Under the pieces are notes generated by a model. It made no database searches and had not been told where the DNA came from. It saw only the letters and a program-made list of their open reading frames with translations. Positions 12,640 through 25,479 of a stretch of 64,000 nt of DNA are shown here, piece by piece. The position numbers and the translations under genes were made by a program. The stretch lies in assembly GCF_021130785.1 (NCBI RefSeq), contig NC_060213.1, positions 71,134,001 through 71,198,000 of the forward strand, written 5' to 3'. The number at the start of each line of letters is the position of its first letter. The first letter of the stretch is position 1. This DNA is from Homalodisca vitripennis (taxonomy: Eukaryota; Arthropoda; Insecta; Hemiptera; Cicadellidae).

Positions 12640-15600
12640 CAATTTTAGGCATTCCTCTTTAAAGCTTCTTCAAATTAAGAACAAAAATAAAAAATAATTT
12701 GCAAACAAATCTTTTAAAACTTAAAACTAACCAAAGTTTTTAAACCGAACCATGATTTTTCTGGCTAGTCTAAATGTTGCGATAGCATCCTCATTACTTT
12801 TTATTGGGCAGGTAGAATATATAAAATAAATATAATCTTGTACACCTTAAATTATGTTTTATTAATATTGCTGCAATATATAAAGTAGAATCTACAAGTT
12901 GGTCGTGTTAAATTATACTGAACAAATGTTAGTATATTTACTACTTACTACTTAAGAGTCGCAGAAACTGCATAGGCAGTATTTAATATTCCTATTGCAC
13001 TTAAGCCTACAGGTTGAATTTACGAACTATTGCTAATGTGAAAATATTGAAATAAATGTGTACTGTTGAATAAAATGCAACTACCCCCTCATAGCGTCCG
13101 TCTTGTACTAAATTATCCATTGAAAGTTTATTCATGTTAATGAATTCGTATTTTAGAAACAGCATCGTGGTATCCAGTAATATCAAGGTACGAGTACATC
13201 ACATCTCGTGTTGCAAAGCAATCTACCGCTGAGGTTGCATGCTAAATTTCAAGGCTATAACGCATTTAATTCTCGTGCTTCCGACGAACAGACAGACAGT
13301 CGATTACACAGAAAATACATTTTTACATCCTCCATAAAAAACGATCTGTGCTTTCCTGATAAGTGATCGATTTGATGAACATGGACCATGATTGAGCTCG
13401 ATATTTTATTTGTAAAGTTATAAGGTTTCATAAAAAGGTTTATCTTTGCAAATGCACAGAAATAAATTAAATCTGTTATTTATGAACGTATGTTTCTTAG
13501 AAGTGGTAAGCAATAAAACTTCTTGTGAGTTTGTGAGAGTATTACAACGCACCAGGGCACTGAAGTTAAATCATGTCACCGAGTTTTAATATTTACATTC
13601 CACTTTATAATATATATTTTATGATTTGTTCATATCATATGTTAAAATATATGGATTAACTCAATGTTCCACTTAATGATAAATTTATAATCTATAGGTT
13701 AGTTGGTTTTCGAGATATTATGCCTACAGACAGACATACATATATTATATTTTTAAACACCTCGGCTGATAGCCTTAGCTAATATTCAGCCTATAAGAAG
13801 GATTATGTTTTCATTGTGTAGTATTATCTAATAACAGTGCCAAATATGAAAACTTTTCTCATTAAAAGTTTTTACAATTTCAGTTTAATCTCAAAGTACT
13901 TTCAAGGATAGTAGATTAATCTGTTTTAGTTAGCAAAAATAATAATGTCGTACCGTAATAGCGGTTGAATTCAAGTATAGCGTTTGTCTGAGTGATCCAA
14001 AGGCGGTAAACTAATTAATGCTAGTATTACCAACCTTATAATTATTATCTATGTAATGGATAACTGGTTACTTATTACGAACTGCTTGCCGTGGTTATTT
14101 AGCAAAAATACTGATTACCCCTTACTCCCCTACCCCTAGAATACTCATTAAATTGTTGTATTCAAATCGTGGAGTTGCTCAGGGTTTTTTTTAATAAATA
14201 TGGCGCCCATTTTTGTGATATATTAAATGTTGTTATAATCCTAATTTTATATATTATCCATTTATTATATAAATGTTTCTAATCTTTGTTATGATTGATT
14301 TCTTTTGAATGGTTTTAGGCTGATCGTTGTGCAACTTTGTGTTACTACCATAGTTACATATGAGACTAATGTATAAATATTTGTAAAACAAATTCTTTAT
14401 TATATAAAAATATAACTTACCTGTAAGACTAATATTTCGTTAAATCTTTAGTTTTATATCTAATTCTCGATGAGCTTTACTAAGGCTGGATTCACACTGA
14501 CAGATGCTTGCTGTATGATAGTGTTAGGTGTTATTGTGTCTCATTGGTCGGAAAATAGTACTTACGCACATAGGCACCACGTCGGGATTATCAGTCCCCA
14601 CCCCCATGGTTATGAGTCTCTCCATTCTCGTGTATGGAATCACTCGGTGCAGGTTCAAAACCTATTTGTGACAGCAGCTTAGTACATTAATCAGTACGAT
14701 CGCCCTTATACTGTATCGACTTTCACTTCTATTCTGATGCTCGAACAGGCCAGTAGCTCAAGAGAACAAGCAGAATGAGGCTGAGAATGGGAAAGGCCCC
14801 TCCTTAAGAAAATTTAAGTCAAATTTCAAAGGTAGAACACGTGCCAATATTTATGTGAAATTAAAAGTATACAGATTAAATTATTCTCCATATATCTTAC
14901 CACCTGATACCTTTACATTTTTTCATTACGTTAGATTTGATATCATTGTCTAGAAGTTCTGGTGAACTGAAAAAGTGAGCTATAATCAAATCTTGTCACT
15001 GGCTTCCATCATTTACCTTCAACGTTATTATTTTTACGTTTACTTTATAAATAAAATTCTAAACATAAATTCATAAATAGTTTACGTTCAATGGGTTAGG
15101 GTATCTAAGGCTTCATATTTTAATTTATAACATGTTAAGATCTCATATAATTTTACAATTTACAAATGTATTTATTCTATTATTTCCCCCGATGGCGTCA
15201 TGGTTGCCAATGAGATAAATGTAAAAGTAATCGCCAACCCTTATGCAAGCCTGAGTGAATGGCTTGCACCATCATCACATTCAGTGTTAGGTATACAGAA
15301 TGAAACATGCAACATTTCAAGTACATAAGTAAGGTTCTTTTCTAGATATTGTAGGAACATTCAGGCAGAAATAAAATTTTGTCCAGCTCCTCGGCCAAAA
15401 GACCTTGCTAATGCTAATGCTTGGAACGTGAATATTGGTTTTAATTATAATAAAATTCTGAGATATATAAAAAGTGAGAAAAATTTTTAATCTCACGCCA
15501 GACTTTGGATCAACATGGGAAGTGTACCTTCAAAGGATAAAACCTGTGACTTCACCTCATCATTTGATTTTAGGTTTTACTGAAGTAAGGCTACTCGAAT

Positions 15601-16680
15601 TTTGTTAGTTATTACAACATCCAGGCAGTCTCCAATCACCCTATTGCAAAAGTTCGTCTCTAGTAATTAAATACTCTGAGATTTAACTTATTCGTATCTC
15701 ACACTGAATAACTATGCTTAAATATTAAAGGTTTGAGTCTCTTCAACGGTTTCATTTTGACACAGAGCTCGCCTTGACTTTTATTCTTTTATCTTCGACT
15801 CGTAGTAAACGACTGAACTCATTAGCAATAAAGTCGCCAACTCACCAAATCAATGTCTCCCAACAATATTTCTCGACTTATTTTGTGTCTGGGTCCAAAT
15901 ATACTGTGATTTAAATATCAAACATCTTCACTTGTGTATCATGACATATATCAGTGGATTGATTTTGATGATAATGTTGAAAGATATTTAGGTACGCAGC
16001 GGTTTGTCACGATATTGGATGCCTAAATAATAATTCTTTAATTAGAAATAGTTTTGGTAAATGATTCAATCAAGTTGCTTTATAAGTAACCATTTTAACG
16101 GTTATTACAATCGTTTGGACTTTATAAAACCGTGTTTAGGTTATTTATTTATAAACATATTGAAAATAAAAAATATAACAGAAATCTTTACATTTGTTTC
16201 TTAAAGCTTTTGGCGTTCGATAACTTAATAAGCATGGTAGGACTTTGGAAATAAACATAGATCTCTAGGCTTTTAGAATTGAAATTTACCATCTTCTCTA
16301 GGTTCAAAACACTTCTATACATAGAAACGCACAATAAACCTAGAACTTAAAGGTAAATCTCTCACAAAAATTCTCAAGTAATAACCGATTAGCACACTAA
16401 GAGCAAAAACTCCTGGCTGGTGAGAATGAAGACAACACTTTACACACAGCAGTGGCGATAAAAATCTTAGGAGACAATCTATTAAAGTATCTTCTGTGCT
16501 GTCTGAAACAACGATAGTAGTTGATGATGGTCTTGTGGAGTAAATAGATAGCCAGCTGCTTTGGCTCTGGACTTTATTGGTGGTATAAAAATATTTATAT
16601 GGGATTTTTCTTCTTCAATAATTTTTTTAACTACTTTATTGTATTTTTTATTCATTTTAACTACAACAGAAGCCTTGCTA
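12640..16680. other. Non-coding stretch
   Basis: No supported gene. At 13,200-13,310 and 13,680-13,760 there are CAGACAGACAG-containing segments of a kind common in decayed arthropod repeats. At 14,470-14,690 a 70-codon frame starts beside GGCTGGATTCACACTG, but no partner inverted end is visible and I do not call an element. Confidence 0.45.
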
Positions 16681-16687
16681 TCGTGAC

Positions 16688-16930
16688 AAGGGTTGATTAA
16701 ACGTGAACGTGGAATTTAACTCCAATTCACCTTCCTTTTTATGTAGCGTCTGATGGGAATTCCTCACCTAGATTATAATGTATTTTGTATTCTAGGTGTA
16801 TCTGATGTTGAAACGATGTAAAGATTTCATTTGAGCTTCTTAGACAGCAACGTTTTTGGACAAACATCCAGATTTCAGGAGTCAGGTCTGTCAGCATCAG
16901 ATTCTAGAGCTGTTCCCGTTCAACAAAAGA
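16688..16930. repeat. Fold-back repeat family, short copy
   Basis: It begins AAGGGTTGATT, like the 23.28-kb element, and shares with that element's right arm TCTGATGTTGAAACG, GAGCTTCTT and the block around CCAGATTTCAGGAG. Left-arm and right-arm versions of the TCTGATG motif face each other, as expected of an internally deleted fold-back element. I see no transposase. Confidence 0.6.
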
Positions 16931-16939
16931 TGAAACTAG

Positions 16940-19900
16940 TGGTTTATCCGATAATTGTTTGTTTTAAACCTAAATAAATTTACGTTTATACAAACTATTC
17001 TTAGTATGTATTATATTTAATTTAAAGTTTTTAAATTTCTATTTGCTTTACGTTGTATACAAAATTTACATTTACTACTATTGTCATACAGCAACACAAC
17101 GTTTCCTTATGACTGCCTAAGTAATTTGTAACACGGTTGGTCAGGTAAAATTTTAATTAAGACGACTATAACTTTACTAGTGAATGTAAATAAATCTAAA
17201 TTTCATTTTTACCACTACTTTTTACGTACCAATAGTAAACTGATTTTTTCAATGTGAAAAAACATTTACAAAATTTTAAATGAATTTTCAAATTTTGAAG
17301 CAAACCGATTTACTATACATTAAAGTGAACACTTAAAAATAGATTCAGTTTAAAATATCCTCTAGCGCAACAAAATAAAACGAGAAAAGCGAAAGCTTTC
17401 AGGGTGGAGAAAAATGACGAAAGTTGCGTCTGGCAGAAATGAGTTATTACTGCCTTAGTAGATTTTTATGATAGTTTTGCAGAGAAAATCCTCATATTTA
17501 ATAATAATAGTTAATTTAAAACAAGTTTTAAGGCTTCATTAGATGTTCTGGAAAATCTTACATAGTGTAAATACATTAATATATTCTCCAACATTACTAA
17601 TTATAATATGTGGCCAGCACGAACGTGAATTGTTACACATATTAATTGTGCATCAATATATTGCCAATAACGGTATCTACAGGCTACAACATATTTCAAA
17701 GATTTCATTTGAATAAACTGTTCATATAGAAATCAATCAAAACTTTAATGCAGGACGTAAAATTAATAATAGTCTGACTTTTCAAATCAATAATGCTAAT
17801 ATTTTCAAAGATATTGGTTTTATGTGAAGCAATAGCTTCATATTTGATTATTAATGAAATTGATAGAAAACGTGTATGCTTTCCATATAATAGTTGGTAA
17901 TTTAGTAAATTTATATAGGCTATTTATATAATCCAGACCATATATATCATTTAGTATCCGCATTTAGTTACACTTGGAGGTAACTAGGTCGTTGGTTTAA
18001 GGATGTTTAGTAACTGAAATCAAATACTGTTACTAAGCATATGAGCCCAATATAATCCAAGTGTTTTGTTCAACTCTTATGTAAAACACTTAGAGCAATG
18101 TTCACTTGTGTTTTGTTGACTACCCGATATATAGAATTATATAGACTTTCCTCTGACAAATGGGTAACAATCACGCGCAATAATGTTTTTCCCACAAGTG
18201 GAATATTTTTGATAGAAGGATTCATTGATTTGTAGGTTGTAAAATATTTAACGTAGATTTTTTATTTCTAGTTATAAAAATTTAATTTCCAAGCAAAGAA
18301 CCGTGTATTATTACTAAAAGTGTTAAATTCATACTTAATAACAAATTTTAGGGAACCTAATTTATTCTTGTTAGAGATATTAAAATTTACAAGAACTTAT
18401 TGTTTATAACATGACTTTAAACGTTTCTAAAGGAACGTGTTAATATTCTGATTAAAACTATAATTTAAATAAAATTGGACATTAACTTATTCTCGCAAGG
18501 TTAGAGAACATTTTTACATTTAAAATCAGAGACGCATCTGTCCATGTCTAGTGCAGAAATCCATTTACTTGGAATTGGAACGGAACGATGGTCTGTCGTG
18601 CTGACTGTCCGTCTGGATGTCATTTCTTGTATTACTCTAGTGAATTTGTCCACTCAACACATACATTTTTTCTATGATTTTAAATTAAACGTAAAAGTTT
18701 CCATTACATTAGTTTCCATTAAGCTACTAGTCTTACAATCCAATTCACATATCACTTTCTGTTAGAAAATGTTCTACAACATACTACCAAAAATGGTCTG
18801 TAGGTCTGACAGTCCATATGGATGCAATTTCCAGTCATAATATAGAATCCAAACTTTTAGAACACATAATAGATTGGTTTTTGTAAGATTTGAGAATAAA
18901 TTTAAATTTTTCCCTTTACTACAGATTCTCCATTATATTATTAAGCAAGAATTAAATATGTCATAATAAATTTAACCTAAATATTTCATTTCGTAAAAAT
19001 AAAAACGTGCAGTTTAATAATAAGTGATTACTGTTGTAACCTCTATTGATCAATCTATTTCAAATGAGCACTTCCTCTCAGCGATACTTGGTGCTAAATG
19101 GGTGGAATAATTACTTTCGTATTGTCCTTAATGTACTAATGAGTGAAAAATATATCAACATCATCTTAAGCTAACAGCTCAGGAGCCGAATCCAATTAAG
19201 CACTGTATAAGTACAAAACCAGGTTTTTCCAGTAATCAACCCATGTCTAAAATAAAACAGTAATCAAATATGTCTAAAATAAAACAGTTTGCCGGCCATT
19301 CTATATTTTACCTGTAAACTAAAGAAACAGACTTAATTTCACCAATCTAATGGACTAAGTATCGTTAGATGACGCCGTTTTACATTTAATTACGTGTTTG
19401 GCGTAACAGTGTAAAGGTAAGAAAAATGTTATAAGTAAAATATTATATTATAGTCTAAACATTTTGATACCATCCCATTCCAAACCTGGCCAAAATTGAA
19501 GTGGCTGACGTTAGATTTTTCAACTAGTGGAAACCATCCCTTTCGATATTAAGAAAAAGCAGGTTGTGTTTAATTCAATGCAAGTGTTCGTTTATCTCCT
19601 GGACCATAAAGTGTATGGATATCGGTAGTGGCAAACAATATTGCACTGTAATGTTCAGTGTCCAGGTAAACAAACACTCTTCTAGAGTATGTGTTGTAAT
19701 ATAAATTTACTGAAGTTTTGTGTGAGTAATGATAGCAGATATTTATAAAATTAAAGTCAGTATTTATTTTTACCCAGTTTCACTCTTTCCCACTGCATAG
19801 CAATACAATTTGGTTATAAAAAACAAATAATATGACTCTTAACATAATATATTAAGGTCAAAATATATAATTAAGATATTAGAAATAAGTGACTTCTTTA

Positions 19901-19970
19901 GAGAAAAATACATTTTTAAAGTAAAAAGTAAAACTTTATGATATTAAAAAAGAAGTTACATTTATGGAAG
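16940..19970. other. AT-rich non-coding stretch
   Basis: No supported gene. Two diverged direct repeats around a GGTCTGT...GACNGTCC motif lie at about 18,580-18,620 and 18,795-18,835, and are probably parts of an old repeat. Confidence 0.45.
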
Positions 19971-19974
19971 ACGT

Positions 19975-20150
19975 GCAGTTATGGCACTTTGTAGATCACA
20001 TAGTCAAAGCGTAAAGTTTGTCTGAGCCATTAACCTGTCTCAGAACCTTTCTTATGTCAGGGGTGTAACATCTTGTGATGTCCCATTATTTACTCTCAGA
20101 GCATGATGGAGAGGCTGACATATACTACAGCTAGATTTTTTTGTACCAGC
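19975..20150 (+). repeat. Three-copy diverged repeat, copy 2
   Basis: It shares with 25,905-26,085 CACTTTGTAGAT, ATTAACCTGTC, a CAGAANCTTTCT block, GTAACATC and a GAGAGGCTG/AAGAGGCTG block, in the same order and orientation. It is non-coding in both copies. Confidence 0.65.
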
Positions 20151-20159
20151 TAAGATTTT

Positions 20160-20820
20160 TTATTATAAACGTGCCTCTTACTGTTACCACATCCCAGGAC
20201 CTTTAAAAGCTTTTCTAATAAAAATGTGGAAATAAATGTATCACTTTTTATAACATTTTAATTGCATTAAGACAAGGAAAATGAGGGGACACCCCGTAAA
20301 TTCTTCACTGGATTTGCATATCAAATTATAAGACCACATATATACATGCGTTACAATTTCAAATGTTAAATAATTGTACACAATGCGTTTACGACATTTT
20401 CTTACTGTGTGATTTTCACATTATTGTCATGGTTAAGCATAAGACTAATGTAAACGTATTAAGTTTAGCCAAGTCTCGTAGACTGGCATCCACCATCATC
20501 ATACTCGATGTTGCTTACACAGAAATGAAGCGGCACACCAACATTCACGTAAAAATACCAATAAATGAGCTCATTTTTGACCTATCGTTACATCTGAAAG
20601 ACAGAAAGAAATGGAATTTGTGTAGTACCTCGAGTTAAAGGTTTCGCTAAGACTCAATGCATACACTTAATCTATATTTATCACCTCATTACTTCAATTT
20701 GGTTTTTGCAAAAAAATTTTTATATCCGTAACCGTATATTAAATGTTGTAATCAATAATATATCTTATTAAAAAATTTTGATTATCATAAATTAGTAACG
20801 TATTTATGTAATATTTTCTG
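20160..20820. other. AT-rich non-coding stretch
   Basis: A 91-codon frame at 20,363-20,638 has no recognisable domain, and I treat it as chance. Nothing else was seen. Confidence 0.45.
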
Positions 20821-20825
20821 GTGTA

Positions 20826-20827
<2 letters not shown>

Positions 20828-20867
<40 letters not shown>

Positions 20868-20885
20868 ATATTATATATATATATA
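20828..20885. repeat. (TA)n microsatellite, imperfect
   Basis: A TA run with a few phase breaks, followed by a short (AC)n near 20,897. Confidence 0.95.
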
Positions 20886-20899
20886 AGGTTGTATATATA

Positions 20900-21770
20900 C
20901 ACACACACATAAAACCTTAGAATTATTTAAATAGTTTTATCATTATAACTAGTAATAGAAAAACGGATTAGAAGAACTATCGAATTCGCTACATTCTAAC
21001 TTTACTATCTGCAACTCAGTACATTTTTACAAATCTGGAAGTATGGATATGTCGTCGTTGAATTGTCAGCTTTAAATGATCTACTGTATCAAACATATGT
21101 TGTAATGACTGTAATGCGTATGAGCTTGAGAAGTTGCGTGTTTCTGACAAAAGTTCATATTAAACGTGCTGAAATTTAAATATTAAGTAATTTTTTTCAA
21201 CTATTTCGTTTGAGAATATAGTTATTCTATATTCAAATAAGTCGATATTTCGTATGCAGAACGGTAAACATTACAGTATTATACTGTATACAGTAAGCAT
21301 TTCAAATCGTGTTTTAATACATAGTTAAAAAATAACTGAATACCTCAGATTAATGCTTATTTCATTATATACTCATTTATACTCATTATATGCCAACATA
21401 ATAAAATATGTACGTACGATACGATATTTCTTTTACGGTAATTTTACATTATCATTCAATCTTTCTAAATTTTAATAAAATTCATAAAAATTTTAAAAAA
21501 GGTTAAATTTAATTGTCATTTTCTAAATGATGCAAGATTATTGAAATCTTCGCTTTTCCATTCTTCAGACAGTAACAGATTTCACGACTCACTTTCCTTA
21601 TAATAGTATATAGTGTGTTCACGTGTAAACTCTCCGGGTTGTCTGTTTTGCAGTATGAGGAGTGATATAAAACATTCTTCACCAGAGTTATCATATAAAT
21701 ATATGTTTTGAATCCAGCCGACCACTATCAAAAGATTGATTGAAGTATAATTTTACAATAAATAACATAA
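20900..21770. other. AT-rich non-coding stretch
   Basis: No supported gene. The lower end of the Penelope-like fragment is placed near 21,770 only because a polyadenylation-like AATAAAA on the minus strand lies just above it. Confidence 0.4.
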
Positions 21771-21815
21771 TATGAATAAACTTTTAACACTTTAAAACTT
21801 TTATTTTTCTTACAC

Positions 21816-21854
21816 GATGTACATTTTGGAATCATTGATTCCATCTTCAGGTAC
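21816..21854 (-). ncRNA. Hammerhead-ribozyme-like hairpin
   Basis: On the minus strand the sequence reads ACCTGAAGA, then a stem TGGAATC / GATTCCA with a 3-base loop, then AAATGTAC. CTGAAGA fits the first hammerhead core motif CUGANGA; the second core motif (GAAA) is reduced to AAA. GTAC on both sides could pair. Penelope-like elements are known to carry hammerhead motifs in their terminal regions, and this sits where one would be expected. From the reduced core I infer it is decayed or inactive. Confidence 0.45.
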
Positions 21855-21959
21855 AAAATAAGGTTAAGTTAATTGTAAAAATAAATAATTAAAATCAATT
21901 TGTCATGTGTTTTTTACTACCTTGGTGGCTAAATTTGTTGTATTTAATTTTATGTGAGA

Positions 21960-22448
21960 TCATTGTATATTGTTTAAAAGTCTATCGAATAATAAATTGT
22001 TTGTTAGAAAGTCTTTGTCATTTAATAATATATTATGATTAATTTTGGCACTTTTGTAAATTTCAAAATTTTCTAAAGTAGATAATAAGCGACTTTTTTT
22101 GCTTGTGTGTAAAATTTCAAGATTGTTTTCGATGTTAGTGTATGTATGGCCGGTGTTATTTAAATGGTCTGCATATTTTGAATTTGATGATGTTTTCAAT
22201 GCTTTTATGTGTTCATTAAATCTAATTTTGAATGATCGGCCGGTTTGTCCAATATAGTGGGATTGACAATCGTTGCAATTTAATTTGTATACTCCACTAT
22301 TGTTGAATTTTAAATTTTGATTTTGGTTTGTTGAATTGCTTTTGTTTTTGATTAAAAGTCCAAGGTTGTTCGATGTTTTGAATGCCAATTGATATCCTTG
22401 TTTATAAAATGATTTGTTAATTTTGTGACAATGTTTACCAAGGTAGTC
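21960..22448 (-). pseudogene. Penelope-like GIY-YIG endonuclease domain (5'-truncated)
   Basis: The open frame runs on the minus strand from about 22,448 to a stop at 21,960; no ATG is needed because the piece is truncated. Counting from the TTG codon at 22,388, GVY lies at residues 32-34 and YIG at 45-47. A CNDC pair at 38-41 sits between them, and His at 75 and His at 81 complete the CCHH finger typical of Penelope-like endonucleases. Arg51 and Arg56 in GRSFKIRFNEH and the Glu in LENFEIYK are the expected catalytic-region residues. The protein would nick target DNA for retrotransposition. The frame is intact over about 160 codons, so it is not very old, but without its RT it cannot move itself. 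Confidence 0.85.
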
Positions 22449-22459
22449 TGATTGATTTT

Positions 22460-23270
22460 ACATTCTAAAACCTAAAGCAAACATTTTATACTGCTTCATC
22501 CTATGAAAATAAGTAATTGAAGAACTATAAGACTTTTAGGTATTGGTGGCAACTTTCAATTTGTAAATCCTGCAGCGACTTTAAATGACTGAATTGGGGC
22601 ACCCAATTTAGTATTTCAAGGTAATTGCAAAACTGCACCCTTTTAAACTAAATTTATAGTAATTAGAATATAATTAATAGTAGATAACGAGGATATAATG
22701 AGATAACATACTCATAGTATAAAAATGTTTCTCCCATACTTCAAAGCACAAATCGTGAAGAGGTTTAATCAATATCGTTTCTATTTAGAACTGTAACCTG
22801 GATTTGCGTGCCTTTACAGAGTTCTAAGGAATCAGATTACGCAAAAGAATTATTAGAGGACTACATTTGAATTTAAGATTTTGTACAGGGTATTGAATTA
22901 GCGTTCTACTCCACAGCATAGTCTACAGATATTGCTATATCAGTAGGAGGTTGACACAGTAAAGAATAGGTGCTTGCCGCTAGTCGTTTTTAGTTTAGAA
23001 ATTGGGTTTTCTTCAGCCATTCCAGCCTATCAACATGTAATTTCGTTTTTTCATTAACATTTTTTTCGATTTTTTAAGACTGTATTAGGATTGTTTTGAA
23101 CATGTACTGTTTCTTTCTTATCACTTACACACATATATGCAATTTAAGAAGTAGGTTTAAAAACTCTTCAGCTGCAAGTTTTCCTTTGTAAAAGGTGCTA
23201 TATATTTTTCAAATTCAGAATTTAGGCCACTGGTAGGATGGTAAAGACTTATAGAGTACTCCAATGGGAA
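22460..23270. other. Non-coding stretch
   Basis: No supported gene or repeat end was seen between the Penelope-like fragment and the fold-back element. Confidence 0.45.
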
Positions 23271-23277
23271 GGGTTAT

Positions 23278-23875
23278 ACGGTGAGAAGGGTTGATTCAAT
23301 GCGAATGTTGGGTTCAGTTCCAGTTCACTTTCCCCTTAGGTGCAGCATCTGAAATCTGATGCTGTAGCGGACTTGACTCCTGAAATCTAAAGTCTTTTTG
23401 TCGAAAGAAATCCAAAAACAGTCGGCGACGAAAAACGAAGAACTTGAAAATGAAACCCCGCATCGTTTTGATATCAGAGACACCCAGACAACAAAAAAGT
23501 ACTGCAATATATGTGAAGAGGTATTCTCATTGTCTCATCAGGTGAACAATTGAGTGCACGAGATGCATCAATGCACTCCATTGTACATCAGTGCATTAGT
23601 ACTTACAGATCGTGTCAGAACATCGCATTGTACTCAATTGTGCACCTGTTGAAACAATGGGATGGCCATTTCACTTATTCATATATGTATCTGATGTCGA
23701 AACGGTGTACAGGTTCGTTTTGAGCTTCTTCTTTGCCGACGTTCTTTAATCTCTTCACAAACGTGGCTCTAGATTCCAGGAGTAAGGTATGAGTTACCGT
23801 CAGATACCAGACGCTGTAATAAAAAGGAAGGTAGAAAAACCAAACTCAACATTCAAATTTTCCTTTTACTATTCC
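23278..23875. repeat. Fold-back (long inverted repeat) element, about 600 bp
   Basis: The left half pairs with the right half. AATGTTGGGTT near 23,302 faces AACTCAACATT near 23,855; GACTCCTGAAATCTA near 23,374 faces TAGATTCCAGGAGTA near 23,773; CATCGTTTTGATATCAGA faces TCTGATGTCGAAACGGTG; and around the centre TCATCAGGTGAACAATTGAGT faces a matching segment ending at GATGG (23,664). The arms are diverged. A shorter relative lies at 16.69 kb. There is no coding capacity, so it is likely a MITE-type element moved by an outside transposase. Confidence 0.7.
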
Positions 23876-23884
23876 CCTTTTCTC

Positions 23885-25050
23885 AAAATAGTGTTTTTGT
23901 CTTTAGTGCAATTTGATTTAAAAAAATTACATCTTTAAAAGTTTGTCACAGTTATCTGTGAGAATCTTTTTAGTACACTTTTATAGAATGTATCCAAGTT
24001 TGTCTGTAAAAAATTAAAATACTGTTTTTTATGATTTATACCAATTTGTTTTTATAAGCCATTAGTTTGGTAAAAATAAGTTTTGTCGAGAGGTTTATAA
24101 TGAATAAGAATCTAAAGGTAAATACACTAGACAGTTTCTGAGAATAAATGAACATATTTGCATATTTATAAGGACATCCTGCAGCAGTGAGTGCATTGTT
24201 TAGTATTTACAATCAAACATTTTCCTCGCTGATTTTCAAAAAAGCTTCTTCTTTTTTAATCGGTGATATAAGTATTGCTCCTCTAGGAGTCATATTCGAT
24301 ATAAAATAAAGATGGATATCCAATGTTGACTTTAGAGGTAATGTAAAATACTTGCAATCAGGTAGGACTGATTATAATGAATTGTAATTTTCAAATACGT
24401 ATTGAATTATTTAAGTGCTATTTAGAGCTACTTAATTGTATCAGGAAGCTCACATGGTACTTCTCTAAGAGTCAGTTTAGTTAAATAATTTTGATAAGGA
24501 AATTAAATAAGTTTTCCGAGGCTTAGCTTTTGTTCTTATTGACCGTTACTTGTCTCGGTATATATCGCACGTTTGTAAGTTGTTAAAAGTGTTCCTAGTG
24601 AATTTTTTATTGAAAGCAATAAGTTATCAATCAAGGAGTAATTATAGAGGTGTTTCATTATTTTTGAAACCATAGGCTATCTAAGAGTTACTGTAAAAAG
24701 TTACTGTAAAAAGTTACTGGTTTACATCAGGATTTCAGTTGGCGTTTCCTGGTTAACAGTGATGGCTTAAGAAAATCGCAGGATAAATAAGTTTGTAATC
24801 ACAATGAGTACATCATTAGAGATTTTAATATAACATACTAAAACGTGTAACAATTCAAATGAAGATCAGTTGAAACTTTGCATGCAAACTCGTCGAAGTC
24901 TGTTGTTTTACACGTAGTATACCGCACTTCTACACTGCATATATTATAATTCACTGTAACAAATTCAGGTGGATATACTATCACTTTAAGTATTATTAGA
25001 TATAGAGAGTAATATTCTTTACGGTTCAGTGTATAGTACTCCCATTAAAG
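23885..25050. other. AT-rich non-coding stretch
   Basis: No supported gene. A 13-base direct repeat of the type GTTACTGTAAAAA occurs at about 24,686-24,716. Confidence 0.45.
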
Positions 25051-25055
25051 TATAC

Positions 25056-25471
25056 TGTCACGTACCCCTCAGTAGAATGGTACCGCGGGGGGGGGGGGTT
25101 AGCAAGGGATGCTAAGTAAAAGAATAAATAAATGATTTCTTTTCACTTACCCATTTATTTAGTTGTACGATGCCCTCTCCGTAACTTCCCTAACCAAAAC
25201 ATAACTTTACAAACTTTCGAACATATTAATATAAAGTCACTCCCGGCTAACCGGCATCGCTATCCAAACCAGGGCCGTTGGTGTCCCGCCGCACCGCCTC
25301 CTGGATGCCGTCGTCGTCACCTCCGTCTCGTCCCGTCGCCGCTCTCGGTCCGTCTCTGTCTGCTGTCCACAGTCCACTCAGTCTACTCCCCACTCCATAC
25401 CATCACTTCTTGGAGGGAGAATTCCCTCAAATATTCAGACGAAGGGATATTTGTGGGGTCCCTTCGTCACA
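25056..25471. mobile_element. Solo LTR with 4-bp target duplication
   Basis: This 416-bp segment starts TGTCACGTACCCC and ends CCCTTCGTCACA, so it has the 5'-TG...CA-3' ends of an LTR. ATAC lies directly before it (25,052-25,055) and directly after it (25,472-25,475), a clean 4-bp target duplication as made by many Gypsy-type LTR retrotransposons. It is much richer in GC than its surroundings, with a 12-base G run (25,087-25,098) and a CG-rich block at 25,255-25,375. AATAAA is present on both strands (25,123 and about 25,155), so orientation is uncertain. No internal retroviral-type sequence flanks it, so I infer LTR-LTR recombination. The 119- and 84-codon frames inside it are by-products of base composition. 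Confidence 0.8.
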
Positions 25472-25479
25472 ATACGTTG

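Larger units (their letters stand above)
21770..22451 (-). mobile_element. Penelope-like element, 3' fragment
   Basis: A minus-strand remnant holding the GIY-YIG endonuclease end of a Penelope-like retroelement, about 100 bases of AT-rich 3' sequence, a hammerhead-like hairpin at 21,816-21,854 and an AATAAAA just below it. The reverse transcriptase that should lie upstream is missing: in-frame stops begin at about 22,449, so the insertion looks 5'-truncated. The order endonuclease, short 3' UTR, hammerhead-like motif fits this retroelement class. Confidence 0.75.

Noticed and set aside
14470..14690. hAT-like or MITE end at GGCTGGATTCACACTG and a 70-codon frame
   Set aside because: No inverted partner end or target duplication was found within several kb, and the frame has no recognisable domain.
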